Counted from the first letter of the stretch, positions 53,211 to 61,599 are shown. The stretch is 64,000 nucleotides of DNA from Caproicibacterium argilliputei (GCF_029211325.2 NZ_CP135996.1:1922001-1986000), one strand, 5' to 3'. Translations and numbers: made by a program. Notes: generated from the letters alone by a model not told the origin.

Positions 53211-54329
53211 TTAATTGGAAGACGTAACCGTGGAAGAAGTGGGCACGGAGGAAATGCCGAGCAGAGAGGCAAACCGCGCTTCGTGCTTATCGCTGAGCTT
53301 GAAATTCGGGCTGTCTTTGAGAAGCGGCAGAAAAACCGAATTAGAAAAGCTGTACATACTGGGGTCCAAAGTACCGTCTAATGTTTTAAAGGTGTAGCCG
53401 TTCTGCACCCCGTACTGAATAATGCTGCCAACTTCGCTGAGCGTGGCTTTTTTCACAGCGCTGTTGTGCATCAGCGGGATGTTGCCGCCGCGCTGGATTC
53501 CGCTGATGACATTTTCATAAATCTTGCTGGCGCCGGCGCCCATCGCGTCCTGCGAGTCAATATCCCAGTCATAGAAAAAGAAACCGCGCCGCGTCATTTC
53601 CTGAAGGATGCCCTTGCGCACAGAAGCGGACATCTCCGGATTGTTGCTGCCGCCGGGAAAGCGGAAAAACGGCGCGCAATGCCCATCTGTTTCTTTCTGA
53701 ATCAGTTCATACATCTCGTTGAAATCCGCCAGAAACGCATCGACTGAAGCGTAAATCTTTTTGTAGTTGTGTGACGCGCTGTGCACCGCGCAGACAGAAC
53801 CTGCTTTGTAAATATCGCGAATGTAATGAATGTCATTTTTCTGTTCCGGCTGATTAGTCAGAAAAAACGTTGCCTTTACATTATACTGCTTGAGCACTTC
53901 CAGAAGTTTTGGCGTCAAATTGCTGGGACCGTCATCAAAAGTTAGGTACACGGCCTTGTCCTCGGCATTTTTCCACTGACCCACTTTGGTTTTCACGTAA
54001 AGGTTCGGGTACTTCGCCTGATACCCTGTCAAGTTGGTTTTGCTTACCTCAAACGCCTCGCCAGCACGGGTTGGGTCGCCGGTTGAGGATGGCGCCGCCT
54101 CTGAAGATGCCGCTGCCGATGAAACGCCGGAACTCCCCGCGGATGCTCGACTGGAAACCGTACTCGACGCCCCCGCAGGTTCGGCCTGCCGCAGCATCAG
54201 TGTCGTAACGCCGTAAGTGCCGCCAATCAGGGCAGCTACCAGCACCACACAGGTTAAAACAATGACTGCGTGGCGTTTATGTATCTGCCTGCGCCGCTCG
54301 CGTGCACTCATCCTTTTGTGACTTGACAT
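53211..54329 (-). CDS. Membrane-anchored polysaccharide deacetylase (NodB domain)
   Basis: 372 residues. Cytoplasmic basic start, one membrane helix (HAVIVLTCVVLVAALIGGTYG), a Ser/Ala-rich linker of about 60 residues, then a NodB domain. Motif 1 is VYLTFDDGPSN, motif 2 HSASHNY (metal His pair), motif 3 FFRFPGGSNN, motif 4 DWDIDSQD and motif 5 LMHNS. Such enzymes remove acetyl groups from peptidoglycan GlcNAc or MurNAc outside the cell. An extended -10 (TGCTATAAT, 54406-54414) lies upstream; AGGGAG precedes the ATG by nine bases. Confidence 0.92.
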   Translation of the reverse strand: MSSHKRMSARERRRQIHKRHAVIVLTCVVLVAALIGGTYGVTTLMLRQAEPAGASSTVSSRASAGSSGVSSAAASSEAAPSSTGDPTRAGEAFEVSKTNLTGYQAKYPNLYVKTKVGQWKNAEDKAVYLTFDDGPSNLTPKLLEVLKQYNVKATFFLTNQPEQKNDIHYIRDIYKAGSVCAVHSASHNYKKIYASVDAFLADFNEMYELIQKETDGHCAPFFRFPGGSNNPEMSASVRKGILQEMTRRGFFFYDWDIDSQDAMGAGASKIYENVISGIQRGGNIPLMHNSAVKKATLSEVGSIIQYGVQNGYTFKTLDGTLDPSMYSFSNSVFLPLLKDSPNFKLSDKHEARFASLLGISSVPTSSTVTSSN

Positions 54330-54405
54330 GTTCTTTTACTCCCTCTTCCTGCACCGTAAAAAAGACAAAATGCTATTTTTTCTGCCTTTTGTTTACCATA
54401 ATCTC

Positions 54406-54414
54406 ATTATAGCA
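54406..54414 (-). promoter_or_regulatory. Extended -10 promoter of the deacetylase gene
   Basis: TGCTATAAT on the minus strand; no good -35 is seen. Confidence 0.5.
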
Positions 54415-54516
54415 ACCGTGCAGCCTTTATACCAGTTAAAGATTTGTTACCTGCCTAAACAGTTTTGTAGGATTCCGGAAGAACTCTTTCTCTTATATAT
54501 GAAACACGGCCGATGC

Positions 54517-55278
54517 TCATACATGAATCTTAGGCTTCTTCCGGCGGCCCGGCTTTTCCGTCACATAATAAATTCGATTTCTGCCGTTTTCAGCCGGAAC
54601 GCTGATGACTTCAAACATATCCAGCGAGCGCAAAAACAGACTCAGCTTTTTAAAGCCGTAGTTACGCACATCAAAGTCAGGATAGCGGCGCACCAGCGTG
54701 TTGCCGACATCACCAATCAGCACGCGGCCCTCCTCATCGGCATTATCGCGCACCATATTGTAAATGGTGTTGATAACCTTGTCCGGCGGCACCATTTCCG
54801 GCTTGGCCGGCTCATCTTCCTCTTTTTCGGTTTCCTCTGCCTGCTGGGCAAGCACCTCCAGATACCGAAATTTATTGCACGCCGCGATAAAGGCGCTCGG
54901 TGTCTTTTTCTCTCCCATACCGATTACCACCATGCCGCCCTCACGCAGGCGTGCCGCAAGCCGCGTGAAGTCGCTGTCGCTGGAAACCAGACAAAAGCCA
55001 TCCACATGACCGGTGTAAAGGATGTCCATCGCGTCAATAATCATGGCAGAGTCCGTCGCGCTTTTTCCGGTTGTATAGCCGTACTGCTGAAACGGAATGA
55101 TAGAGTTTTCCAGCAGCACGTTCTTCCAGGAAGCAAGTGAAGGTTTCGTCCAGTCCCCGTAAATCCGCTTGTACGTTGCAATCCCGTCGCTGCTGATTTC
55201 ATCCAGAATATAACGGATATATTTTCCGGAAACATTGTCCGCATCAATCAGCACCGCAAAACGATTTTCACCAGGCAT
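54517..55278 (-). CDS. NYN-domain (PIN-like) putative ribonuclease with OST-HTH/LOTUS domain
   Basis: 253 residues. NYN domain at 1-about 140 with acidic residues in AVLIDADNVS, GKSATDSAMIIDAMDIL and CLVSSDSDFTRLA, the pattern of LabA/DUF88 PIN-like nucleases. After a Glu-rich linker (about 148-162), residues 163-245 form an OST-HTH/LOTUS-like domain (DVGNTLVRRYPDFDVRNYGFKKLSLFLRS..). LOTUS domains bind RNA (G-rich or G4) in other proteins. RNA processing or decay is the likely role, not shown. No cotranscribed partner. Confidence 0.9.
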   Translation of the reverse strand: MPGENRFAVLIDADNVSGKYIRYILDEISSDGIATYKRIYGDWTKPSLASWKNVLLENSIIPFQQYGYTTGKSATDSAMIIDAMDILYTGHVDGFCLVSSDSDFTRLAARLREGGMVVIGMGEKKTPSAFIAACNKFRYLEVLAQQAEETEKEEDEPAKPEMVPPDKVINTIYNMVRDNADEEGRVLIGDVGNTLVRRYPDFDVRNYGFKKLSLFLRSLDMFEVISVPAENGRNRIYYVTEKPGRRKKPKIHV

Positions 55279-55348
55279 TTCTCTTCTCTCCTTTCTTTTT
55301 TCAATATTCTTTCATTTTCTGCTTTTTTCATACGAAAATCCGAAAAAT

Positions 55349-55876
55349 TTACATATTTTTCCGAAGCCAATTTTCTTTCGTCCAAACATACTCAAAACTC
55401 TTGTATTCTTTTCGCAGCGGTTTAGCAAAATAAGTACCTTCCTGTCGAAAAGAAAAGCCGCACTTTTCAATCATCCGCTTGGAGGCAAGGTTCTCCTGAA
55501 AGCAGCAAGCCCATACATAGGAAATCTCCTGCTCAAACAGTTTTTGCAGGACTGCAAGAATCACTTCCGTCATAATACCCTGCTGCCGATAGGCACTGTT
55601 CAGTACGCAGCCAAACTCTTTGGTATCCGCGCGGTGTTCTTCTGAATCTTCCTTGACCAAAAGATAACCGATTACTTTATCGCTGCTGCGGCATACAATT
55701 GCGTATTTATTCGGATTCTGCAAGTCCTTTTTCAGCGCTTTCTCGGATTCCGCAACAGAACAATGCGGCAGCAGTCCGGCCATTTCCATTCCCTTTTGGC
55801 TGGAATACTCCCAGACGTCCTGCAAATCCTTCTCTGCAAAATTGCGCAAAACCGTCCGCTGTGTTTCTACAAACAT
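55349..55876 (-). CDS. GNAT-family N-acetyltransferase (RimJ/RimL type)
   Basis: 175 residues. Starts MFVETQRTVLRNFAEKDLQDVWEYSS, then YLLVKEDSEEHRADTKEFGCVLNSAYRQQGIMTEVI, where the QQGIMTE segment is the acetyl-CoA site, and RMIEKCGFSFRQEGT at the end. Substrate unknown. It overlaps the upstream GNAT gene by 10 bp and probably shares its transcript. Confidence 0.88.
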   Translation of the reverse strand: MFVETQRTVLRNFAEKDLQDVWEYSSQKGMEMAGLLPHCSVAESEKALKKDLQNPNKYAIVCRSSDKVIGYLLVKEDSEEHRADTKEFGCVLNSAYRQQGIMTEVILAVLQKLFEQEISYVWACCFQENLASKRMIEKCGFSFRQEGTYFAKPLRKEYKSFEYVWTKENWLRKNM

Positions 55877-56415
55877 AGACTCCCTTCCTTAACCCCAACA
55901 TGATAAACCTTTTGGAAAACTTCGTCACGGAAGCACTGAAATTCCCGCAGAGTCAGTTCGCCGCCGGAGGACATCACCAACAACGGAATCGTTTGCTGCC
56001 CTTCTGTGAGCACAGGCTGTTTATACCCGTAACGGTTCAAGGAAAATCCATTTCGTATGTAAAACCCGATTCTGCGCTTTGCCAGCTCAGTTTCGGGCGG
56101 TTCCACTTCCAGAACAGTCCGCTGCTGACTGTTCTGCAAAAAGTCCTGCAGTATTTTCCCGCCGAGACCATGGTTGCGCAGCTTGGGATTCGCCGCAAAG
56201 TGCTCAATAAACAGAAAGTCTTCCAACTGCCAGTACGCCAGAAAAGCGCCTACCCGACCCTCATGCTCACAGACCACAATCTGATACGCCGGTTCGTTCA
56301 GCAGGCTCTGCTGCGCCTGCCGCGTGCGGCGCTCCGTGGCAGGAAACGAATCTTCCAATATTTGATAAACTTCAGAATATTCGTCCTTTTTCATGTTTCT
56401 GATTATACTATACAT
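55867..56415 (-). CDS. GNAT-family N-acetyltransferase
   Basis: 182 residues from ATG 56415 (AAAGGTG ten bases upstream). LEDFLFIEHFAANPKLRNHGLGGKILQDFL shows the R/Q-x-x-G-x-G/A acetyl-CoA motif (RNHGLGG) and EVEPPETELAKRRIGFYIRNGF the C-terminal motif. Substrate unknown. It starts 30 bp after the mutY stop and overlaps the second GNAT gene. Confidence 0.88.
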   Translation of the reverse strand: MYSIIRNMKKDEYSEVYQILEDSFPATERRTRQAQQSLLNEPAYQIVVCEHEGRVGAFLAYWQLEDFLFIEHFAANPKLRNHGLGGKILQDFLQNSQQRTVLEVEPPETELAKRRIGFYIRNGFSLNRYGYKQPVLTEGQQTIPLLVMSSGGELTLREFQCFRDEVFQKVYHVGVKEGSLCL

Positions 56416-56444
56416 CAAATTGTCACACCTTTCAAACCATTCCG

Positions 56445-57491
56445 CTATGTTTGTAAAAATTTCTGCAAAAACGGCCGGAAAGCACTCGGCAGCGAATACC
56501 GCTCCCGAAGCTCCTGCTCAGTTGCCCAGACAAGCCGGTGCGTGTCCGGCAGCGGCGCCAGTTGCACCTGCCAGCCGGTCATGTGCCACTCCACATGTGT
56601 AAAAATATGTTTGGCAGGCGCCAGCGGCTGCAGCCGAACCGGCTCCAAACCAAGCGAACGCACAGCCGCAATCGCCTGCTCCTGCGACAGTGTGCCATCA
56701 AATCCCGGCAGTTCCCACAAAGAGGCAAGCAGCCCTTTGGCGGGACGCTTTCGCAGCGCAATCCTGCCCGCCTGCTCCAGCAGAAGAATCGTGCGCTGTT
56801 CCACCCGCCGCGGCGGTTTCGGCTTTTTGACCGGATAGCACTGCTCCTCTTTCTGCCTGTGCGCCTTGCAGAAATCCGCCAGTGGGCACACCGCACACTT
56901 CGGCGTGGCATTTGGCACGCACACCAGCGCACCCAGTTCAATCAGCGCTTGTGTAAAATCGCCACAGCGCCCCACCGGCATCAGCGGCCGCAGAGCCGCT
57001 TCTGTCTGCCGCTTGGTGTGCGGGTCTGCAATGTCAGCACCGTCTGCCGTCAACCGCATCCAGACACGCAGGACGTTGCCATCCACCGCCGGGCACGGCA
57101 GACCGAAAGCAATGGATGCCACCGCCCCCGCCGTATAGCTGCCGACACCGGGCAGTTCCAACAGCTGTGCATAAGATGCGGGCATCTGCCCGCCGTACCG
57201 ACTGACAAGCAGTTTGGCAGCTTTCTGCAAGTTCCGCACGCGGGAGTAGTACCCCAGCCCCTCCCAAAGCTTCAGCAACTTTTCTTCCGGCAGGTCTGCC
57301 AGCGACGGAATATCCGGCGCTGCCTGCAAAAAGCGGACAAAGTAATTTTTCACTGCCTCCACGCGCGTCTGCTGCAGCATAATTTCAGACACCCAGACCC
57401 GATACGGCGTGCAGTTGTGCCGCCACGGCAGGTCCCGCTTATTTTTACCATACCACAGAAGCAGCGGTTCGACAATCCCCATTCCTTCCAT
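56445..57491 (-). CDS. mutY: A/G-specific adenine glycosylase
   Basis: 348 residues. Removes A mispaired with 8-oxoG. PWRHNCTPYRVWVSEIMLQQTRVEAV has the catalytic Glu, LPGVGSYTAGAVASIAFG the helix-hairpin-helix, VDGNV the catalytic Asp region, and C-x6-C-x2-C-x5-C (CVPNATPKCAVCPLADFC) the [4Fe-4S] loop. The C-terminus is the Nudix-like 8-oxoG recognition domain. Start ATG 57491. Confidence 0.95.
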   Translation of the reverse strand: MEGMGIVEPLLLWYGKNKRDLPWRHNCTPYRVWVSEIMLQQTRVEAVKNYFVRFLQAAPDIPSLADLPEEKLLKLWEGLGYYSRVRNLQKAAKLLVSRYGGQMPASYAQLLELPGVGSYTAGAVASIAFGLPCPAVDGNVLRVWMRLTADGADIADPHTKRQTEAALRPLMPVGRCGDFTQALIELGALVCVPNATPKCAVCPLADFCKAHRQKEEQCYPVKKPKPPRRVEQRTILLLEQAGRIALRKRPAKGLLASLWELPGFDGTLSQEQAIAAVRSLGLEPVRLQPLAPAKHIFTHVEWHMTGWQVQLAPLPDTHRLVWATEQELRERYSLPSAFRPFLQKFLQT

Positions 57492-57507
57492 TTCTCTGAC
57501 CCTATAA

Positions 57508-57540
57508 AAGAAGCCCTGCCGGCTTAACCGGACAAGGCAT
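57508..57540 (-). terminator. Terminator of the hydrogenase-like gene
   Basis: TGCCGG / CCGGACA-centred hairpin with GCC/GGC base and TTCTTTTA on the minus strand. Confidence 0.6.
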
Positions 57541-57577
57541 CTTTCCCTTTCTGTACGAATGATGTGCTAACAGACCA

Positions 57578-59089
57578 TCAGTTGAGCTTATCGGCAATCT
57601 CCCTGTACTTGCTGTCAAGTGCGTTTTTCTTATCTGCTTTGTTCGTGTATATTTTTACCATTGCCGTCGACTTTGCCACCGGCTGCAAGGTGCCGGCACC
57701 CGCAACACAGCCGCCCGGGCACGCCATTCCCTCCAGCAGGTAGCCGTTCAGCTTTCCCGCCTTTGCCAGGCGAAGCATCTGCCGGCAGTCGCGCAGTCCC
57801 TGCGCCGCCTGCACCTTGACTTCGCGCTCTGGATCAATTTTCTTAATAGCCTCCACCACCGCATTAGCAACACCGCCGCTGACCGCAAAGCCGCGCCCCG
57901 CCGCTGTTGCTTCGTTCAGCTCCGTTTCCGGAAGATCGCCGGAAAGGTCAACGTTCTTAGCTTCAAACATCCCCATGACCTCTTCAAAGGTCAGGACAAA
58001 GTCCACATCGCTGCGAATGGAGCGCCGGCTTGCCTCCAGTTTTTTCGCGGCACACGGCCCGATAAAGACTACCTTACAGCCTGGGTGCACCTTTTTGAGC
58101 CGGCGGGCGGTCAGCACCATCGGCGTCAATGCCATGGAAATGCATTTCTCGTACTCCGGAAATTCCTTCTTTGCCATCACCGACCACGCCGGGCAGCAGG
58201 AAGTCGCAAGGAAAGGCAGCTTGTCCGGAACATTGTCCAGAAAATCATGTGCCTCTTCAATGGTGCAAAGGTCAGCCCCCACAGCCACTTCCTCCACATC
58301 GGTGAAGCCAAGCTCCCGCAGAGCGCCGCGCAGTTTTTCCGGTGTCATCTTCGGGCCGAATTGCCCCACAAATGCCGGCGCGACTGCCGCATAAATCTCG
58401 CCGGGCTGCTTAATGGCATGAACCACCTGAAAAATCTGTCCTTTGTCACTAATCGCGCCAAACGGACAGCTAACCAAGCACTGCCCGCACGACACGCACC
58501 GGTCATAGTTGATGGTGGCATGGCCCAGTTCATCAGAAGAAATCGCATCCATGCCGCAGGCCGCCGCACAGGGCCGCTCGATTTTAATAATCGCGTTGTA
58601 AGGACACACTGTCACACAGCGCCCGCATTTAATACACAGATCCTGGTCAATCACGCTTCTGCCGTTTTCTCCGGAGATGGCGTGCTTCGGGCACACCTCG
58701 CGGCAGGGATGTTCAAGACAGTTCTGGCACATATCCGTGATATGCACAGATTTTTCCGGACAGGCGTTGCAGGCAAATTTAATTACGTTGACCAACGGCG
58801 GATCGTAGTATTTTTCCGCAATCGCACTTTCCACAATACCGTCGGAAATCGGCGCATGCTGCTCAACAGAGCGCAGCGGCAAACCGATGGCCAGGCGCAG
58901 GCGCTCACCGACGATGGCGCGTTCCAGAAAAATACTGTTGCGGTAGCTGGCACGCTCGCCGGGAACAATTTTGTAGGGTATCTCTTCGATACGGGAATAG
59001 TCGCCCCCTTCATAGGCCAAGCGTGCCACTGCGGTAAAAACCTGACGGCGAATGTCCGTAACGGAAGAGTGAATTCCTCTAATTGCCAT
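57578..59089 (-). CDS. Monomeric [FeFe] hydrogenase-like protein, group B type
   Basis: 503 residues. Three H-cluster motifs are present: L1 TSCCPAW (C298, C299), L2 GPCAAKK (C346) and L3 MACPGGC (C457, C461). The N-terminal part is Cys-rich with many cluster ligands: C107/110, C121-133, C152-162, C174/178, C198-208. There is no [2Fe-2S] domain as in group A enzymes. L1/L2 wording (TSCCPAW, GPCAAKK) resembles group B rather than group A (TSCCPGW, MPCTSKK). Group B enzymes are poorly characterised; ferredoxin-linked H2 turnover is plausible. No maturase genes are nearby. AAGGAG precedes the ATG. Confidence 0.88.
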   Translation of the reverse strand: MAIRGIHSSVTDIRRQVFTAVARLAYEGGDYSRIEEIPYKIVPGERASYRNSIFLERAIVGERLRLAIGLPLRSVEQHAPISDGIVESAIAEKYYDPPLVNVIKFACNACPEKSVHITDMCQNCLEHPCREVCPKHAISGENGRSVIDQDLCIKCGRCVTVCPYNAIIKIERPCAAACGMDAISSDELGHATINYDRCVSCGQCLVSCPFGAISDKGQIFQVVHAIKQPGEIYAAVAPAFVGQFGPKMTPEKLRGALRELGFTDVEEVAVGADLCTIEEAHDFLDNVPDKLPFLATSCCPAWSVMAKKEFPEYEKCISMALTPMVLTARRLKKVHPGCKVVFIGPCAAKKLEASRRSIRSDVDFVLTFEEVMGMFEAKNVDLSGDLPETELNEATAAGRGFAVSGGVANAVVEAIKKIDPEREVKVQAAQGLRDCRQMLRLAKAGKLNGYLLEGMACPGGCVAGAGTLQPVAKSTAMVKIYTNKADKKNALDSKYREIADKLN

Positions 59090-59121
59090 TCCAAATTCTC
59101 CTTTGTAGTCTTCCTCAATGC

Positions 59122-59139
59122 TTGATAAAAGTTTATCAT
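59122..59139. promoter_or_regulatory. Palindrome resembling a Rex operator in the hydrogenase leader
   Basis: TTGATAA-AAGT-TTATCAT, with a TGATAAA-AG-TTTATCA core. It differs from the TTGTTAA-N4-TTAACAA Rex consensus at a few positions. It lies just downstream of the predicted start of transcription. Confidence 0.4.
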
Positions 59140-59154
59140 TCTCGCTTTGCTCCT

Positions 59155-59183
59155 ATTATAGCAAAAGAAAAGGCATTTGTCTT
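59155..59183 (-). promoter_or_regulatory. Promoter of the hydrogenase-like gene
   Basis: TATAAT (59155-59160) with AAGACA (59178-59183) 17 bp upstream on the minus strand. Confidence 0.6.
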
Positions 59184-59322
59184 GCGAAAAAGAAAATTCC
59201 CCGCGACTTTTTGCAGAAGCCGCCCGTCCTGGCAGAAAACCGCTCCTTTTTCAATAATATTTTACTGAATCTAACAGACTTCGCTGCGGCAGGCGCCCGC
59301 GAAAAATGGTGCGCACAGACTA

Positions 59323-59371
59323 TTGCTTTCCGCGAACATTCGTGCTATCATAAATTTATAAACATTTGTTC
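59323..59371 (+). promoter_or_regulatory. dinB promoter with two LexA-like boxes
   Basis: TTGCTT (59323-59328), 17-bp spacer, TATCAT (59346-59351). A GAAC-N4-GTGC box (59334-59345) lies in the spacer and an AAAC-N4-GTTC box (59360-59371; reads GAAC-N4-GTTT on the other strand) after the -10. The Gram-positive LexA consensus is GAAC-N4-GTTY. Confidence 0.65.
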
Positions 59372-59389
59372 ACAAGGAGGGGGCGCACC

Positions 59390-60613
59390 ATGGACCGCAT
59401 CATCCTGCACAGCGACTGCAACTGCTTTTACGCTTCTGTAGAGGCACTGTACCATCCGGAACTGCGGAACAAGCCTTTTGCTGTGGGCGGCGACCCCGAA
59501 AAACGGCATGGCATTATTCTGACCAAAAATCAGCTGGCAAAACAATGCGGTGTGGCAACTGGCGAGGCACTTTGGCAGGCGCGACGCAAATGCCCCGAGT
59601 TGGTGGTACTGCCACCGCGCTTTCCGCTTTACACACAGTTTTCCAAACGCGCACGCACACTGTACCTACAGTACACCGACCAGGTGGAACCATTTGGTCT
59701 GGATGAAGCGTGGCTGGACATCACCGGCAGTGTTGCCTCCCCGGCAGCCGGTGTCCGTACCGCAGATGAAATCCGTCGGCGGATTCGTGAGGAACTGGGC
59801 ATTACCGTCAGCGTCGGTGTCAGTTGGAACAAGGTGTTTGCCAAACTGGGCAGCGACTACAAAAAGCCGGATGCCACCACGGTTTTTCTGCGAAATGACT
59901 GGAAAAGCCGTATCTGGCCACTTCCCGTTGAAAATCTGCTGTTCGTCGGGCGCGCCACCCAGAAAAAGCTGCTGGAATACGGTGTGCATACCATCGGCGA
60001 CCTCGCCGCAATGCCGCAGAACGTGCTGCAGGCGCGCTTCGGAAAAAGCGGTGCTGTTCTGTGGAACTACGCCAATGGTCTGGATACGGCGCCGGTGGAG
60101 CACTGGGGCAGCAGAGCTGCAGTGAAATCCATCGGAAACTCTGTCACCACGCCGCATGACCTGACCTGCGAAGCGGATGTGAAGCGGGTGTTTCTGGAGC
60201 TTGCAGACAGCGTTGCCCGCCGCCTGCGAGAGCAGACATTCCTGGCGCGAACCGTTACCATCAGCGTACGGGACACGTCCCTGCACACTTTCACGCGCCG
60301 CCGCACGCGCGTACAGTACACCAACATCACCCGGGAAATCGCCGCAGACGCGCTGACGCTGTTTCAGGAAAGCTATCACTGGTCACTGCCGCTGCGCAGT
60401 ATTGGGCTGACCGTTTCCGATTTTACAGCCGCAGAAGCGTGCGTACAGACAAACCTGTTTCAGGACGAATTGGAACGTGAGCGCGAGGAAAAACTCGATG
60501 CTGCGCTGGACAGCCTGAAAAAGCGCTACGGAACCGCCTGCGTGCAGCCAGCTGTTCTGCTGCACGACAATCCCTGCGACCGCTTTTCCCCGCTTCCACC
60601 CGCCTGCAAATAG
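59390..60613 (+). CDS. dinB: Y-family DNA polymerase IV
   Basis: 407 residues. Translesion polymerase. Catalytic acidic residues in ILHSDCNCFYASVEALYHPEL and FGLDEAWLDITGS; the usual SxDE motif is replaced by GLDEAWLD. Helix-hairpin-helix LLEYGVHTIGDLAAMPQNVL and little-finger domain follow. The C-terminus (QDELEREREEKLDAALDSLKKRYG) is the common tail in Firmicute DinB. ATG 59390 has AAGGAGG nine bases upstream. Regulation by LexA is suggested by boxes in the promoter. Confidence 0.93.
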   Translation: MDRIILHSDCNCFYASVEALYHPELRNKPFAVGGDPEKRHGIILTKNQLAKQCGVATGEALWQARRKCPELVVLPPRFPLYTQFSKRARTLYLQYTDQVEPFGLDEAWLDITGSVASPAAGVRTADEIRRRIREELGITVSVGVSWNKVFAKLGSDYKKPDATTVFLRNDWKSRIWPLPVENLLFVGRATQKKLLEYGVHTIGDLAAMPQNVLQARFGKSGAVLWNYANGLDTAPVEHWGSRAAVKSIGNSVTTPHDLTCEADVKRVFLELADSVARRLREQTFLARTVTISVRDTSLHTFTRRRTRVQYTNITREIAADALTLFQESYHWSLPLRSIGLTVSDFTAAEACVQTNLFQDELEREREEKLDAALDSLKKRYGTACVQPAVLLHDNPCDRFSPLPPACK

Positions 60614-60616
60614 CGC

Positions 60617-60889
60617 TTAGTTCCCCAGCGCGGCAAAGAAGGTTTCATAGGCATCCGACCACTCTGCGATGGGCTCCTCCGCGCGGCCATTGCAACTGCA
60701 GAAAATATCGTCGGTAAACTGTTCGCCCATTTCAAACAGTTCCCCCACCGTGACCGGATAGCCCAGTTCCGTTGCACAGGTGCAGAAAGCGTCCATCGGG
60801 TCTGCTGCACTGCGCGTGGCAAGCAGCGCTGCTTTCAGCCGGCTGTCCGCGCGCGCATCATCCAGCAGTCTGGCAAGTGTTTCGTTCAT
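60617..60889 (-). CDS. Small Nif11-like domain protein
   Basis: 90 residues from ATG 60889 (AGGAG seven bases upstream). LARLLDDARADSRLKAALLATR..DAFCTCATELGYPVTVGELFEM follows the helical Nif11 pattern found in leader peptides and small proteins. The C-terminal 30 residues hold FCSCN. No obvious Gly-Gly cleavage site and no peptide-modifying enzyme nearby. It may be a stand-alone Nif11 protein; function unknown. It lies directly after the FlxA-like gene and its terminator. Confidence 0.65.
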   Translation of the reverse strand: MNETLARLLDDARADSRLKAALLATRSAADPMDAFCTCATELGYPVTVGELFEMGEQFTDDIFCSCNGRAEEPIAEWSDAYETFFAALGN

Positions 60890-60911
60890 ATGAATTCTCC
60901 TTTCCCAAATA

Positions 60912-60942
60912 CAAAAAGTCCGCAGGGATTCCCTGCGGACTG
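60912..60942 (-). terminator. Terminator of the FlxA-like gene
   Basis: AGTCCGCAGGG / CCCTGCGGACT hairpin followed by TTTTT on the minus strand. The Nif11-like gene begins only 23 bp later. Confidence 0.88.
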
Positions 60943-60956
60943 CGGTGTCCGTGCGT

Positions 60957-61322
60957 TTATGCCAGGACATCCACCTCATGTGTGCCGTCTGTGACTGCCG
61001 ATGTGCTGCCAGAAACCTGCGCGGTCTGCTGCGCGGCGGTTACAGCAGTCTGTGCTGACTGTGTACCGGACGCGGCAGTGGAACCGGAAGACGGATTTTC
61101 CAACTGCTGAATTTTCTGCTCCAGCTGCTCAATTTTATTCTGCAGGGTTTGCATTTGCGTCTGTACTTCCTTGCTGGAAGTGTCACTCTGCTTCAGTTTG
61201 GTCAGCTGCTTTTCATAGTTCTGTTCTTCTTTTTCCAGCTGCGAGATCTGCTGCGATGTGTCGCTGCTGGTGGATGTGGTGCGGCCGACAGAGCCGGTCG
61301 CGTTAATAGATAAACTGCTCAT
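60957..61322 (-). CDS. FlxA-like coiled-coil protein
   Basis: 121 residues. Ser/Thr-rich start (SSLSINATGSVGRTTST), a coiled coil at about 24-77 (ISQLEKEEQNYEKQLTKL..LQNKIEQLEQKIQQLE) and an Ala/Ser/Thr/Gln-rich tail. FlxA-like family members are small coiled-coil proteins with unclear roles. ATG 61322 has AGGAGG eight bases upstream; strong promoter at 61367-61395. Confidence 0.75.
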   Translation of the reverse strand: MSSLSINATGSVGRTTSTSSDTSQQISQLEKEEQNYEKQLTKLKQSDTSSKEVQTQMQTLQNKIEQLEQKIQQLENPSSGSTAASGTQSAQTAVTAAQQTAQVSGSTSAVTDGTHEVDVLA

Positions 61323-61366
61323 AGAACGAACCTCCTTCTGATACATACTTCCATATATTTTCTTTC

Positions 61367-61395
61367 ACTATAAGCTTCCTGTTAGAAAATGTCAA
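61367..61395 (-). promoter_or_regulatory. Strong promoter of the FlxA-like gene
   Basis: TTGACA (61390-61395), 17-bp spacer, TATAGT (61367-61372) on the minus strand. Confidence 0.85.
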
Positions 61396-61597
61396 TCTGT
61401 ATCACACAACCTTCACATAACAAACCGAAAATAGAGCCTTACCGTGAAAAATATGTCGTTTTTTGTCTATCAAACCGTTCTGCCGCCAAAATTCCAGCAT
61501 CGGCTCCGAAAGTGCTGTCCCTGTGGTAAATCAAAGATAAGTCCCGCCAAAACGCCAACCCACGCACGCAGAGTTGTCGCAGGTTCCGCAAATTTCA
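61396..61597. other. Intergenic stretch without recognised feature
   Basis: Together with the promoter and the adjoining terminator this fills the 351-bp gap 61323-61673. I see no gene or repeat in it. Confidence 0.5.
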
Positions 61598-61599
61598 TA

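Noticed and set aside
54328..55140. 270-codon plus-strand open frame over the NYN gene
   Set aside because: Antisense shadow; the NYN-LOTUS protein on the other strand is well supported.
57578..59089. Plain ferredoxin or iron-only nitrogenase-like protein instead of hydrogenase
   Set aside because: All three H-cluster motifs with their Cys residues are present in order.
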